From positions 1 through 64,000 of the forward strand of contig NZ_QTQP01000005.1 of the NCBI RefSeq assembly GCF_003854275.1: DNA of 64,000 bases. Reading direction: 5' to 3'. The stretch comes from Burkholderia sp. Bp8963 (GTDB taxonomy: Bacteria > Pseudomonadota > Gammaproteobacteria > Burkholderiales > Burkholderiaceae). Position 1 is the stretch's first letter. Each line of letters starts with the position of its first letter. Under the pieces are notes generated by a model, which was not told the DNA's origin, searched no databases, and worked only from the letters and a program-made list of their open reading frames with translations. The position numbers were made by a program, and so were the translations under genes. This document shows, piece after piece, positions 33,021-42,362 of the stretch.

Positions 33021-34082
33021 TCAGGCAGTGGTGCGGACGGCCGCAGGCAGCACGCCGCGCGCGGGGCCGCGCGTCAGGCGCCGCTCGAAGCCGTACCAGG
33101 TCGCGGTTGCATACGCGAGCGTGATCGCGAGTGCGAGCGCTGCGGTCATGTAGCGGTTCAGGTGCAGCGGCCAGAGCGCATACAGCACGCTCAGGTGGAT
33201 CAGGTACACCGTGTAGCTGATGGTGCCCACGTAGACGAGCACGGGGTTCGTCAGCACACGCTGCACGAGGCCGCGGCCGCGCAGCGCGATCACGACGATC
33301 GACGTGCACAGCAGCAGCGAGACGCTGTAGAGCGCCGCGTTCGACAGCGGCGTGTTCGCCGCGCGGAAGCGCGGGAACGACAGGTGCAGCCAGCCGAGGA
33401 TCGCGAGCGCCACGAGCGCGCCCGCAACGGCGAGCGGATAGAACGGATCGAGCGCGCGCCGGTCGCGGCGCAGCACGATCGCGAGCAGCGCGCCTGCGGC
33501 GAGCAGGTCCATGCGGAACGGCGTCAGGTAGTAGATCGGCCAGAACGAGTCGAACCACGGTGTCGCGATCGCGCGCAGGATCGGCGCGATCACGATCAGC
33601 GCGGCCGCGATCCACAGCAGCGCACGCTCCGAACACCACAGCACGACGAACGGCCAGAAGATGTAGAACTGCTCTTCGACCGCGAGCGACCACAGCACGT
33701 TGAGGCTGTCGTGGCCGACGCTGCCGAGCGACAGCCCGATATTGGTCGAGAAGAACGCGAACCACGGCCAGTGCGGCAGCCAGCTCGCGCCGAACAGCAC
33801 CGTCGACACCGCGAGCAGCAGCACGTACGGCGGCAGGATGCGGCGCACGCGGCGCGCGTAGAAGTGGCTGAAGTACGACTGCCCGCGCGCCTTGCGGTCG
33901 AGCAGGATGCCGGTGATCAAAAGGCCGCTCAGCACGAAGAACAGGTCGACGCCCATCCACAGCGGCGCCTTCAGCGCGTGCTGCAGGAATACGGCGCCCA
34001 CGGCGATCGCGCGCAGCCCGTCGAGCTGCACGATGCGGCCGTGTTGCGGCACGGGAGTGTCGGCGGTGCGCGGGACCGTCAT
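33021..34082 (-). CDS. bceO: Acyltransferase family 3 membrane protein
   Basis: The 353-aa multi-pass membrane protein has the acyltransferase-3 signatures: QLDGLRAIAVGAVFLQH near the N-terminus, FFVLSGLLITGILL in helix 2 and ARRVRRILPPY in the following loop. These enzymes O-acetylate surface polysaccharides from cytoplasmic acetyl-CoA. The ATG at 34082 is chosen because AAGGAG lies seven bases upstream. It ends 31 bases before gmd and is one of three such enzymes in the cepacian cluster, which is known to be heavily acetylated. Confidence 0.88.
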   Translation of the reverse strand: MTVPRTADTPVPQHGRIVQLDGLRAIAVGAVFLQHALKAPLWMGVDLFFVLSGLLITGILLDRKARGQSYFSHFYARRVRRILPPYVLLLAVSTVLFGASWLPHWPWFAFFSTNIGLSLGSVGHDSLNVLWSLAVEEQFYIFWPFVVLWCSERALLWIAAALIVIAPILRAIATPWFDSFWPIYYLTPFRMDLLAAGALLAIVLRRDRRALDPFYPLAVAGALVALAILGWLHLSFPRFRAANTPLSNAALYSVSLLLCTSIVVIALRGRGLVQRVLTNPVLVYVGTISYTVYLIHLSVLYALWPLHLNRYMTAALALAITLAYATATWYGFERRLTRGPARGVLPAAVRTTA

Positions 34083-34546
34083 CGCGCCGCTCCTTCGCAA
34101 CGGGCCGCGTGTCGCGCGGCGCATCGCGCATTCGATGCGTGAACGTAATGCATGCCTTTAAATGAAATATCGAATCGAAATCGATTCTAGGGAAAAGAAA
34201 TCGGCAAAAAAACGCACGCTATTTTCCTGACGAAAAACATTCGATATCCATTCATTTCACCGCAGCGGAATTTTTTTACGGCGGCGGTGCGCGGCCGGCC
34301 TGCGAAATGCGGCATTTTCTACAGATCCGACCCCGCCGTGCGGTCGTTATTGCCGCCTTTCGGTGCCTTCCAGGATGGGTTCCGGTTCGATATTCCACTC
34401 AGAAACATCCCCAAATATTTCCAAATTTCTTGTGATTATTTTTGCTTGTAACCTGCATCGCGTCGTTTGAAACCCATTTAGCGATACGGCATTCGCGGCC
34501 TGCGGCCGCCCTGCCTGATCGCTGAAGCATCGAGTGGAGAAGCGCA
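34083..34546. promoter_or_regulatory. Divergent regulatory region bceO / bceP
   Basis: This 464-base AT-rich gap has no gene. It contains a GAATCG-AAAT-CGATTC inverted repeat (34172-34187). A longer imperfect inverted pair also occurs, with AAATGAAATATCGAAT near 34160 facing ATTCGATAT..ATTCATTT near 34239. It must carry the promoters for both halves of the exopolysaccharide cluster, but no clear sigma-70 pair stands out. Confidence 0.5.
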
Positions 34547-36763
34547 TTGCAACGTCTGATACTGGCCGCCATCGCGATGGGTGCGGCATGGCTGACGTGG
34601 GCCGCGCCGGCCGAAACGGTGCTGCCCGCGACGACATCCTGGATCGGCAATACGTACGGCTATGGTGACGGCAGCTGGACGCAGATCGATATTCGCGCGA
34701 TCGCGGTGACGCCCGACGGCAAGGTATATACGAATGCGCCGTGGGACGAGAGCGGCGCGGAGGCGAGCGTCTACCAGGACGGCAAGATGCTCGGCTTCGC
34801 CGGCGGCACGCACGGCTGGGGCAACCTGGGCGGCAATGCGGTCGCGGTGAACGGCAAGTATGCGTACGTCGCGATCGGCGTCGGCAACGAGCGCGGCCAC
34901 CTCGTGTCGCCCGGCATCTGGCCGGAGAAGGGCAAGCAATGGTTCGGCATCTCGCGGCGCACGCTCGGCGACATGAAGCAGCCCGCGCCGTTTCGCGCGG
35001 CGCCGCAGGTAGCGCCTGGCGGGCGCGCCGATGCCGGCCGCGCGCGGATGGCCGCGAGCTTCATGATGGTCAACGAGGTGCCGGCCGCCGCGCGGCCGGA
35101 AGTGGGCGCGGTGAAGGCGGAAGTGGGCGGCCTCGCGGCCGACGACAAGACGCTGTTCGCGACCAACCCGACGCATGACGAAGTCGACGTCTACGACGCC
35201 GAGACGATGCAGAAGAAGGGCACGTGGAGCGCACACGAGCCGGGCCGCATCGCGCTCGCCGGCGACGGCACGCTGTGGCTCCTGACCGATACGCTCAACG
35301 GGCCCGCGCATCTCGTGCACGTGCGCGCGGACGGCCGCAAGCTCGATGATGGGCCCGCGCTGCCGGAGAACACCGATGCGGTCGACGTCGCGGTCGACGC
35401 GAAGGGGCGCGTGCTCGTCGCCGACAACGGGCCGCGTCAGCAGATCCTGATCTTCTCGAAGGGCGGCAAGGGCTACACGTTGTCCAGCACGCTCGGCGAG
35501 CGAGGTGGCATCTTCGCCGGTCCGGTGGCCGGCCGGCCGGGCCCGCAGCGCTTCAATGGACTGACGGGCGTGGGCGTCGATCGCAGCGGCAATATCTACG
35601 TCGCGACGAACGGCATCGGGCCGCGTCACGACACGATCGGCGCGGGCCTCGGCGCCGTGCTCGAGAGCTACACGCCGGACGGCAAGCTGCGCTGGCAGGT
35701 GCAGGGGCTGCTGTTCGTCGACGGCGCGTGGATCGACCCCGCGCGGCCGAACAGCGTGTACACGGGCAACAAGCGTTTCGAGCTCGACCTGTTGAAGCCG
35801 GCAGGCCAGGAATGGAAGTACGCAGGATTCCTGTCGAACCGCTTCAAGTATCCGGACGATCCGGTGTTCCACACCGATCAGTGGCCGGGCATGCCGATCG
35901 CGCGCCGCCTTGACGGCCGCACGTTCCTGTACCTGACCGACATGTACGCGGATCACCTGAAGATCTACCGCTTCGATCCGAAGCGCGACGGCGAGGTCGC
36001 GATCCCGTCGGGCCTGCTCGCGGGCCGCGCGCGGCCCGTCGACAACGTGCCGAACAAGCCGCCGGGCGGCGACTGGATCTGGCGCGACGCGAACGGCAAC
36101 GGCCACCTCGACGCCGACGAGTTCGAGACGAACACGACGGCCAAGGCGAAGGCGGGCGGCTGGGGCTGGTGGGTCGACACGAAGGGCGACATCTGGCGCA
36201 CGAGCGACGTGCGCGGCATCCACCGGTTCCAGTACGGCGGCGTCGACAAGGCCGGCAACCCGATCTACGCGTACGACAAGGTCACGACCTATCCGATGCC
36301 GCAGCCGTTCACGCAGCTGCGCCGCGCGATCTACGAGCCGCAGACCGACACGTTGTACGTGACGGGCTATACGGCCGACGCACCGCCGCAGCCGGGCATC
36401 AACAAGGAAGTCGGCCGCGTGCTGGTCCGCTACGACAAGTGGTCGACGGGCTCGCCGGTGGTGCGCTACACGGTCGCGCTGCCGTGGCAGCTCGACGCGA
36501 AGCCGATCCTGGACCTGATCGGGATCACGGTCGAGGGCCGCTACATCTTCACGGTGGAGCCGGTCGGCAAGATCCACGTGTACGACAAGGAAACCGGCAA
36601 GGAGCTCGGCGTGATGAACCCGGGGCCGGAAGTCGGCAGGGCGTCGGGCTGGGTCGACGTGCCGTTCGGCATCAGCGCGACGAAGCGTGACAACGGCGAG
36701 TACCTCGTGTTCGTCGAGGAAGACGCACGCGGCAAGGTGCTGATGTATCGCTGGAAGCCGTGA
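34547..36763 (+). CDS. bceP: Secreted beta-propeller-like protein with EF-hand loop
   Basis: The 738-aa protein begins at TTG with GGAGAAG just upstream. It carries a signal peptide (about residues 1-22, LILAAIAMGAAWLTWAAPA). The rest is repeated strands of NHL/SMP-30 type (IDIRAIAVTPDGKVYTN, GVGVDRSGNIYVATNGIG, VDVAVDAKGRVLVADNG), suggesting a periplasmic beta-propeller. Residues 514-525 (DANGNGHLDADE) fit a calcium-binding EF-hand loop exactly. It is cotranscribed with the flippase. A role in polysaccharide export or binding is inferred from context only. Confidence 0.75.
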   Translation: MQRLILAAIAMGAAWLTWAAPAETVLPATTSWIGNTYGYGDGSWTQIDIRAIAVTPDGKVYTNAPWDESGAEASVYQDGKMLGFAGGTHGWGNLGGNAVAVNGKYAYVAIGVGNERGHLVSPGIWPEKGKQWFGISRRTLGDMKQPAPFRAAPQVAPGGRADAGRARMAASFMMVNEVPAAARPEVGAVKAEVGGLAADDKTLFATNPTHDEVDVYDAETMQKKGTWSAHEPGRIALAGDGTLWLLTDTLNGPAHLVHVRADGRKLDDGPALPENTDAVDVAVDAKGRVLVADNGPRQQILIFSKGGKGYTLSSTLGERGGIFAGPVAGRPGPQRFNGLTGVGVDRSGNIYVATNGIGPRHDTIGAGLGAVLESYTPDGKLRWQVQGLLFVDGAWIDPARPNSVYTGNKRFELDLLKPAGQEWKYAGFLSNRFKYPDDPVFHTDQWPGMPIARRLDGRTFLYLTDMYADHLKIYRFDPKRDGEVAIPSGLLAGRARPVDNVPNKPPGGDWIWRDANGNGHLDADEFETNTTAKAKAGGWGWWVDTKGDIWRTSDVRGIHRFQYGGVDKAGNPIYAYDKVTTYPMPQPFTQLRRAIYEPQTDTLYVTGYTADAPPQPGINKEVGRVLVRYDKWSTGSPVVRYTVALPWQLDAKPILDLIGITVEGRYIFTVEPVGKIHVYDKETGKELGVMNPGPEVGRASGWVDVPFGISATKRDNGEYLVFVEEDARGKVLMYRWKP

Positions 36764-36842
36764 CGGGCGGCAAGCGCAGCGGCGCAGCCATCGTCATCAC
36801 GCAGCTCATCACGCAGCTCATCAGGCAGCACAGGGCGGGAGC

Positions 36843-38309
36843 ATGGACAAAGGTATTCTGAAGAACGTTTCGATCAATTTCATCGGGCTGATCCTGCCGA
36901 CCTTCGTGTCGCTGGTGACGGTGCCCGCGTACATCCACGCGCTGGGCGTCGAGCGCTACGGCGTCGTCAGCCTCGTGTGGACGCTGATCGGCTATTTCGG
37001 GATCCTCGATCTCGGGATGAGCATGGCCGCGCAGAACCACATCTCGAAAGCGCTCGCGAGCGGCGACGCGGACGAAAGCGCGCGCGTGTTCTGGAGCGCG
37101 TTCTGGCTGAACCTCGGCACCGGCATCGTGGGCGGGCTGCTGATCTACTTCGGCGCATTCGTCTACACCGCGTATTTCACGAAGGTGTCGGCCGACATGC
37201 AGCACGAGGTGTATCTCGCGCTGCCGTGGCTCGCGCTCGCGATTCCGCTCGCGAACGTGTCGTGGGTATTCGCCGGCGCGATCAACGGCGCAGAGCGGTT
37301 CGGCGTGTTCAACACGAACCAGACGATCGGCACGTTCCTGTTCCAGCTGCTGCCGCTCGGCGCCGCGTGGTGGATCGCGCCGAACCTGCAGACGGTGCTC
37401 GCCGCGGCGGTCGTCGCGCGCCTGATCGCGGCGGTGATGCTCGGCCAGGCGAGCATCAAGGTGCTCGGCATCCGGCGCATCGATCCGCCGCAGTGGGGCA
37501 CCGCGAAGGGCTTGTTCAACTTCGGCGGCTGGATGCTGATTGCGAGCACGACGAGCATGATCGCCGACACGCTCGACCGCGTGATGCTCGGCGCGGGCAT
37601 GGGCGCGAAGTTCGTCACCTACTACACGGTGCCGCAGAACCTCGTCACGCGATTGAACATGCTGCCGAACGCGCTCGTGCGCACGCTGTTCCCGCGCCTG
37701 TCGGCGGTCGGCCGCGACCATGCCGATACGCTCGCGCGCCAGTCGCTCGAATTCCTGAACGGCGTGTTCACGCCGGTCGGCATCGTCGCGATCTTCGCGC
37801 TCGCGCCGTTCCTGACGCTGTGGGTCGGCCCCGATCTCGCCGCGCATTCGGCGCCGGTCGGCCGCGTGCTCGTGATCAGCGTGTGGCTCGTCGGGCAGGC
37901 GAGCGTCACGCGGATCCTGATCCAGTCGCAGGTCAACCCGGCCCGCGCGGCATTCGCCGGGCTCGTCGAGATGCCGTTCTTCGTCGGCGGCCTGTGGTTC
38001 GGCATTCATCACTTCGGGCTGATCGGCGCGGCTGTCGTCGTCGCCGCGCGCGCGCTCGTCGACTACGGCGTGCTGCTGTACCTGTCGGCGATCCGGATGC
38101 GCGCGATCGTGCTCGACATGGCCGCGCATCTCGCGTTCCTTCTGGCGAGCCTGTTTCTCGCGCAAGCGTGGCCGGGGCTCGTCGAGTCGATCGGCATGTG
38201 CGCGATCGTGCTGGTGCTGAATGTTGCGTGGTCGCTCACGATGACGCCGGGGCTGCGCGCGCTCGTGCGCGACCTGTTTGTCCGTCTCAATGCGAGGAGA
38301 ACAGCATGA
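36843..38309 (+). CDS. bceQ: Wzx-like polysaccharide flippase
   Basis: The 488-aa protein has 12-14 hydrophobic helices with the polysaccharide-synthase N-terminal helix (NFIGLILPTFVSLVTVPAYI) and the EFLNGVFTPVGIVAIFALAPF region in the second half. It belongs to the MOP/Wzx superfamily, which flips lipid-linked repeat units across the inner membrane. It overlaps the glycosyltransferase gene by four bases (ATGA) and sits between a secreted protein and that transferase, consistent with cepacian unit export. Confidence 0.88.
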   Translation: MDKGILKNVSINFIGLILPTFVSLVTVPAYIHALGVERYGVVSLVWTLIGYFGILDLGMSMAAQNHISKALASGDADESARVFWSAFWLNLGTGIVGGLLIYFGAFVYTAYFTKVSADMQHEVYLALPWLALAIPLANVSWVFAGAINGAERFGVFNTNQTIGTFLFQLLPLGAAWWIAPNLQTVLAAAVVARLIAAVMLGQASIKVLGIRRIDPPQWGTAKGLFNFGGWMLIASTTSMIADTLDRVMLGAGMGAKFVTYYTVPQNLVTRLNMLPNALVRTLFPRLSAVGRDHADTLARQSLEFLNGVFTPVGIVAIFALAPFLTLWVGPDLAAHSAPVGRVLVISVWLVGQASVTRILIQSQVNPARAAFAGLVEMPFFVGGLWFGIHHFGLIGAAVVVAARALVDYGVLLYLSAIRMRAIVLDMAAHLAFLLASLFLAQAWPGLVESIGMCAIVLVLNVAWSLTMTPGLRALVRDLFVRLNARRTA

Positions 38310-40762
38310 ATCGCGATCTGGCGGAACACGCCGTATTGAATGTGGCCGCGGCCGATGCCGCCGTGGCCGAAGCCGGCGACGCCGTGCGGCGCCGCTCCTT
38401 GTCGGTCGAACGGGCGTCCGCGCGCCATCCGGCCCGGCCGCTGCGCGTGGCGATCGTCCACGACTGGCTCGTCACGTACGCGGGCGCCGAGCGGGTGCTC
38501 GAGCAGCTCGTCGCGTGCTTTCCGGACGCGGACCTGTTCAGCCTCGTCGATTTTCTCGATGACCGCGCATTCGTGCGCGGCAAGCCGGTCACGACGACGT
38601 TCATCCAGAAGATGCCGTTCGCGCGCACCAAGTACCGTAGCTATCTGCCGCTGATGCCGCTCGCGATCGAGCAGCTCGACGTGTCCGACTACGACCTCGT
38701 GATCTCGAGCAGCCACGCGGTTGCGAAAGGCGTGCTGACCGGGCCCGACCAGGTGCACATCAGCTACGTGCATTCGCCGATCCGCTATGCGTGGGATCTG
38801 CAGCACCAGTATCTGGAGCAGTCGAATCTCACGCACGGGCCGAAATCGCTGCTCGCGCGGATGATCCTGCATTACATCCGCAACTGGGATACGCGCACGG
38901 CGAACGCGGTCGACGGCTTCGTCGCGAATTCCGCGTTCATCGCGCGGCGGATCAAGAAGGTCTACCAGCGCGACGCCGCGGTGATCTTCCCGCCGGTCGA
39001 CGTCGACGCGTTCTCGCTGAACACGGTCAAGGAGGATTTCTACCTGACCGCATCGCGGATGGTGCCGTACAAGAAGATCGACCTGATCGTCGAGGCGTTC
39101 TCGAAGACGCCCAAGCGAAAGCTGGTCGTGATCGGCGACGGCCCGGAAATGCAGAAGGTGCGCGCGAAGGCCGGCCCGAACGTCGAGGTGATGGGCTACC
39201 AGCCGTTCGCGGTGCTGCACGACCGGATGCGTCGCGCGAAGGCGTTCGTGTTCGCGGCCGAGGAGGATTTCGGCATCTCGGTCGTCGAGGCACAGGCGTG
39301 CGGCACGCCCGTGATCGCGTACGGGAAGGGCGGCGCGCTCGAGACGGTGCTCGATCCGCAGTCGGCCGCGCAGCCGACCGGGCTGTTCTTCGACGAGCAG
39401 ACCGCGCATGCGATCGTGTCGGCCGTCGACGAATTCGAGCGCGCACCGCAGCGCTTCACGCCGGATGCGTGCCGTGCGAACGCGGAGCGGTTTTCCGCGG
39501 ACACGTTCCGGCGGCGCTTTCTCGACTATGTCGAGGCGGCGTTGCCCGGCGCGAGCGCGCCGCGCGGCGCCGGCGGCGTGCCGATGGCGGCCCCGCGCGG
39601 CCCCGCGACGCTCGTGCTCGACCAGAGCGGCGTGCTCGGTGGCGCCGAGCTGTCGCTGCTCGAGATCATGAAGCACATGCGCGCGAACGCCGACGTGCTG
39701 CTGTTCGACGACGGGCCGTTTCGCGTGGCGCTCGACGAGATCGGCGCACGCGTCGACGTCGTCGAGCAGGGCGCGCTCGCGGGCGTGCGCAAGCAGGGCG
39801 GCGTATCGGCCGGCGCGCTGAAGCAGCTGTTCCGGCTCGTGCGCGACGTCGCGCGCCGCGCGCGCCGCGCCGACGTGATCTACGCGAACACCCAGCGCGC
39901 GATGGTGGTGGCCGCGCTGGCCGGGCGGCTCGCGCGCAAGCCGGTGGTCTGGCATCTGCGCGACATCGTCAGCGACGCGCACTTCGGCCGCAAGCAGCTG
40001 CTCGCGATCAAGCATTGCGTGCGGTTCGGCGTGACGCGGGTGATCGCGAACTCCGATGCGTCCGCGCAGGCCTTCCGTGCGCTGACCGGGTTCACGCCGC
40101 AGCACGTCGACGTCGTGTTCAACGGTATCTCGGCCGAGCCGTTCGACGCGCTGGCCGGCGTCAGCCAGGCCGTGCTGCGTGCGCGCTTCGGCCTGCCCGA
40201 GCACGCGTGGCTGGTCGGCTCGTTCAGCCGGCTCGCGCGCTGGAAGGGCCAGCACGTGCTGCTGGAGGCGGCGGCGAGCCACCCCGACATGCACGTCGTG
40301 CTGGTCGGCGCGCCGCTGTTCGGCGAGGACGACTATGCGGCGCAGCTGCACGAATTCGTCGCGCGGCACGGGATGGATGCTCGCGTGCATTTCCTCGGGT
40401 TCCAGCGCGACGTGGCCGCCTGCATGAAGGCTGTCGACGTCGTCGCGCACACGTCGATCACGCCCGAGCCGTTCGGGCGCGTGATCGTCGAAGGGATGCT
40501 CGCGCGGCGGCCGGTCGTCGCGGCGCGCGCGGGCGGCGTGATCGAGATCATCGAGCACGACGACAACGGGCTGCTGTGCGAACCGGGCGACGCGCATGCG
40601 CTGGGCGATGCGCTGACGGCGCTGCAGACGGATCGCGCGCTGCGCGAGCGGCTGGTCGCGAGCGGCCACGTGACGGCGCTGCGCCGGTTCGGCACGAAGA
40701 CCTACGTGGAGCAGGTCGAGAAGATCCTCGCGGATACCGCGCGCGCGGCGAAGAAGCGGTAG
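38306..40762 (+). CDS. bceR: Two-domain GT4 glycosyltransferase
   Basis: The 818-aa protein contains two complete GT-B glycosyltransferase units. The first (about residues 48-415) runs from VAIVHDWLVTYAGAERVL to the EX7E motif at Glu320/Glu328 (EDFGISVVE). The second (about 430-810) begins LDQSGVLGGAELSLLEIM and has its own EX7E at Glu721/Glu729 (EPFGRVIVE). Both sets of catalytic acids are intact, so both halves may transfer sugars, probably two successive residues of the cepacian repeat. The ATG overlaps the flippase stop, with GAGGAG upstream. Donors are unknown. Confidence 0.88.
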   Translation: MNRDLAEHAVLNVAAADAAVAEAGDAVRRRSLSVERASARHPARPLRVAIVHDWLVTYAGAERVLEQLVACFPDADLFSLVDFLDDRAFVRGKPVTTTFIQKMPFARTKYRSYLPLMPLAIEQLDVSDYDLVISSSHAVAKGVLTGPDQVHISYVHSPIRYAWDLQHQYLEQSNLTHGPKSLLARMILHYIRNWDTRTANAVDGFVANSAFIARRIKKVYQRDAAVIFPPVDVDAFSLNTVKEDFYLTASRMVPYKKIDLIVEAFSKTPKRKLVVIGDGPEMQKVRAKAGPNVEVMGYQPFAVLHDRMRRAKAFVFAAEEDFGISVVEAQACGTPVIAYGKGGALETVLDPQSAAQPTGLFFDEQTAHAIVSAVDEFERAPQRFTPDACRANAERFSADTFRRRFLDYVEAALPGASAPRGAGGVPMAAPRGPATLVLDQSGVLGGAELSLLEIMKHMRANADVLLFDDGPFRVALDEIGARVDVVEQGALAGVRKQGGVSAGALKQLFRLVRDVARRARRADVIYANTQRAMVVAALAGRLARKPVVWHLRDIVSDAHFGRKQLLAIKHCVRFGVTRVIANSDASAQAFRALTGFTPQHVDVVFNGISAEPFDALAGVSQAVLRARFGLPEHAWLVGSFSRLARWKGQHVLLEAAASHPDMHVVLVGAPLFGEDDYAAQLHEFVARHGMDARVHFLGFQRDVAACMKAVDVVAHTSITPEPFGRVIVEGMLARRPVVAARAGGVIEIIEHDDNGLLCEPGDAHALGDALTALQTDRALRERLVASGHVTALRRFGTKTYVEQVEKILADTARAAKKR

Positions 40763-40819
40763 TGCGTCGCATGCGCGGGGCGGAAGTCTGGCCCCGGCTG
40801 CTGGCGGCATGGTGAAACG

Positions 40820-40854
40820 GCCCCCGCGCGGCGATGCGCTGCGCGGGGGCTTTG
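40820..40854 (+). terminator. Terminator after bceR
   Basis: GCCCCCGCGC (40820-40829) and GCGCGGGGGC (40841-40850) form a perfect 10-bp stem followed by TTTG. Confidence 0.75.
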
Positions 40855-40890
40855 TTCGTGCTCGGGGAGGCTGGCGGGCCGTGTTGAAGG

Positions 40891-40930
40891 TGTTAAAAAC
40901 CCCCGCGCGGCGATGTGCCGCGCGGGGGCT
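40891..40930 (-). terminator. Terminator after bceS, near copy of the previous hairpin
   Basis: CCCCCGCGCGGC (40900-40911) and GCCGCGCGGGGG (40917-40928) form a perfect 12-bp stem around GATGT. Read on the minus strand the stem is followed by TTTTT, so it terminates bceS. It differs from the hairpin at 40820 by only a few bases. Confidence 0.8.
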
Positions 40931-40959
40931 TGTTCCCGGCCTGAACGGCCAGACTGCGG

Positions 40960-42150
40960 TCAGATCGCCCGTTCAGGCGTCGGCGTGACGACCCGCGTGC
41001 CGCGCGACGGCTTGAAGCTTGCCGACCACAGCATCGCCGGCCGTTCGACCAGCCGGTAGAACAGGTAAGCGACCGGAATCGCGAGCACGACGAACGCGAG
41101 CGACGGCCAGATCGACAACTGCAGCTCGGAGTGGAACAGCACCGAGCACAGGCAGACGAACAGCGGCAGGTGGATCAGGTACAGCGAGTAGCTGAAGTCG
41201 CCGAACCAGCCGAGCACGCGCAACGGCGCCGTCTGGCGCGGCGGGCGGGCGAGCGCGCGGTACAGGAAGCACGCGAAGCCGGCCGCCCACAGCTGGAACG
41301 CGCCGTACTGGCCGAAATGGAACGCGGCGCAGCCGGCGCCGAGCAGCACGGCGGCCGCCGCATACCACGCGCGCGACGGCGCGGCGGCCGCCTGCGCCGT
41401 TTGTGCTGTTTGCGCCTGCTGCGCACGCACGTCCGCGATCCACGCGCCGATCGTCCACGACAGCCAGTACGACGTGAAGAACTGCAGGTCGTGCCGCTCG
41501 AGCAGCCACGCGGACGCGGCGTTGACGAGCGCGACGATCGCCAGCACGGCCGGCATGCCGATGCGCCGGCGCACGGCGAACAGCAGCGGATAGATCGCGT
41601 AGAACTGCACTTCGAGCGACAGCGTCCACAGCGCGCCGTTCGAGCCGTACGTATAGCCGGCGACGCCCTGCAGCGAGAACAGGTTCACGACGAACGGCAC
41701 CAGGCCGATATCGCGGATCTTGTGGCTGACGGGCTCGATCTGCAGGCTGATCGAGTCGAGCGCGAGCGTGAACAGCAGCGCGGCGAGCAGCACCGGATAG
41801 ATGCGCGCAAAGCGGCGCGCCCAGAAGTTCGGCGCGTTGAGCCGGTACGCGGGATCGGCGGCGAGCTTGAGCGCCGCGTTGCGGTGGATGCAGTAGCCGC
41901 TGATCACGAAGAAGATCGGCACGCCGGCCGAACCCCATCCGAACGGAAAGGTCAGGTAGCCGACGATCGCGCTCGGGTCGAGCGCATGCCCGTAGGCGCG
42001 GTGAAAGCTCTGCATCCCGACCCAGACGACCTGCCGGCAGTGGAAATAGGCAACGAGCAGCGCTGCGAAGCCGCGCATCGCGTCGATCACGTGCTCCTTG
42101 TGATCGGGGGCGGGCGGCGCATTCAATGTCGATCCGCTGAAAGCTTGCAT
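40960..42150 (-). CDS. bceS: Acyltransferase family 3 membrane protein
   Basis: The 396-aa membrane protein has VIDAMRGFAALLVAYFHCRQ at the N-terminus, FFVISGYCIHRN in helix 2 and ARRFARIYPVLLAALLF, the hallmarks of acyltransferase-3. It probably O-acylates the exopolysaccharide. The start at 42150 (MQAFSGSTLNAP) is preceded by AAGGAA at nine bases. It is convergent with bceR across two terminators and divergent from the short membrane-peptide gene and bceT. Confidence 0.88.
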   Translation of the reverse strand: MQAFSGSTLNAPPAPDHKEHVIDAMRGFAALLVAYFHCRQVVWVGMQSFHRAYGHALDPSAIVGYLTFPFGWGSAGVPIFFVISGYCIHRNAALKLAADPAYRLNAPNFWARRFARIYPVLLAALLFTLALDSISLQIEPVSHKIRDIGLVPFVVNLFSLQGVAGYTYGSNGALWTLSLEVQFYAIYPLLFAVRRRIGMPAVLAIVALVNAASAWLLERHDLQFFTSYWLSWTIGAWIADVRAQQAQTAQTAQAAAAPSRAWYAAAAVLLGAGCAAFHFGQYGAFQLWAAGFACFLYRALARPPRQTAPLRVLGWFGDFSYSLYLIHLPLFVCLCSVLFHSELQLSIWPSLAFVVLAIPVAYLFYRLVERPAMLWSASFKPSRGTRVVTPTPERAI

Positions 42151-42234
42151 GCGATTCGGTTCCTTGCGACGAATGGACGGATGATGCAATCGTAATCCGC
42201 AAGAATTCCGTTCAACGAATAAAAAAATCCCGCC

Positions 42235-42254
42235 GTGAAATAAAGGCATTTCAC
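42235..42254. promoter_or_regulatory. Inverted repeat upstream of bceS
   Basis: GTGAAAT (42235-42241) and ATTTCAC (42248-42254) form a perfect 7-bp inverted repeat around AAAGGC, 85 bases upstream of the bceS ATG. ATTTCAC also occurs near 34253 in the bceO/bceP gap. Confidence 0.35.
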
Positions 42255-42362
42255 GTGATGGTTTTATGCCGGCCAGATATCGGTTTCACGATGGGGCCAA
42301 TTATTTGTCGATTTTTTTCTGATAGTTTGAAGCTCCAGTTGATTGATGCAAGGAGCGGCAAG

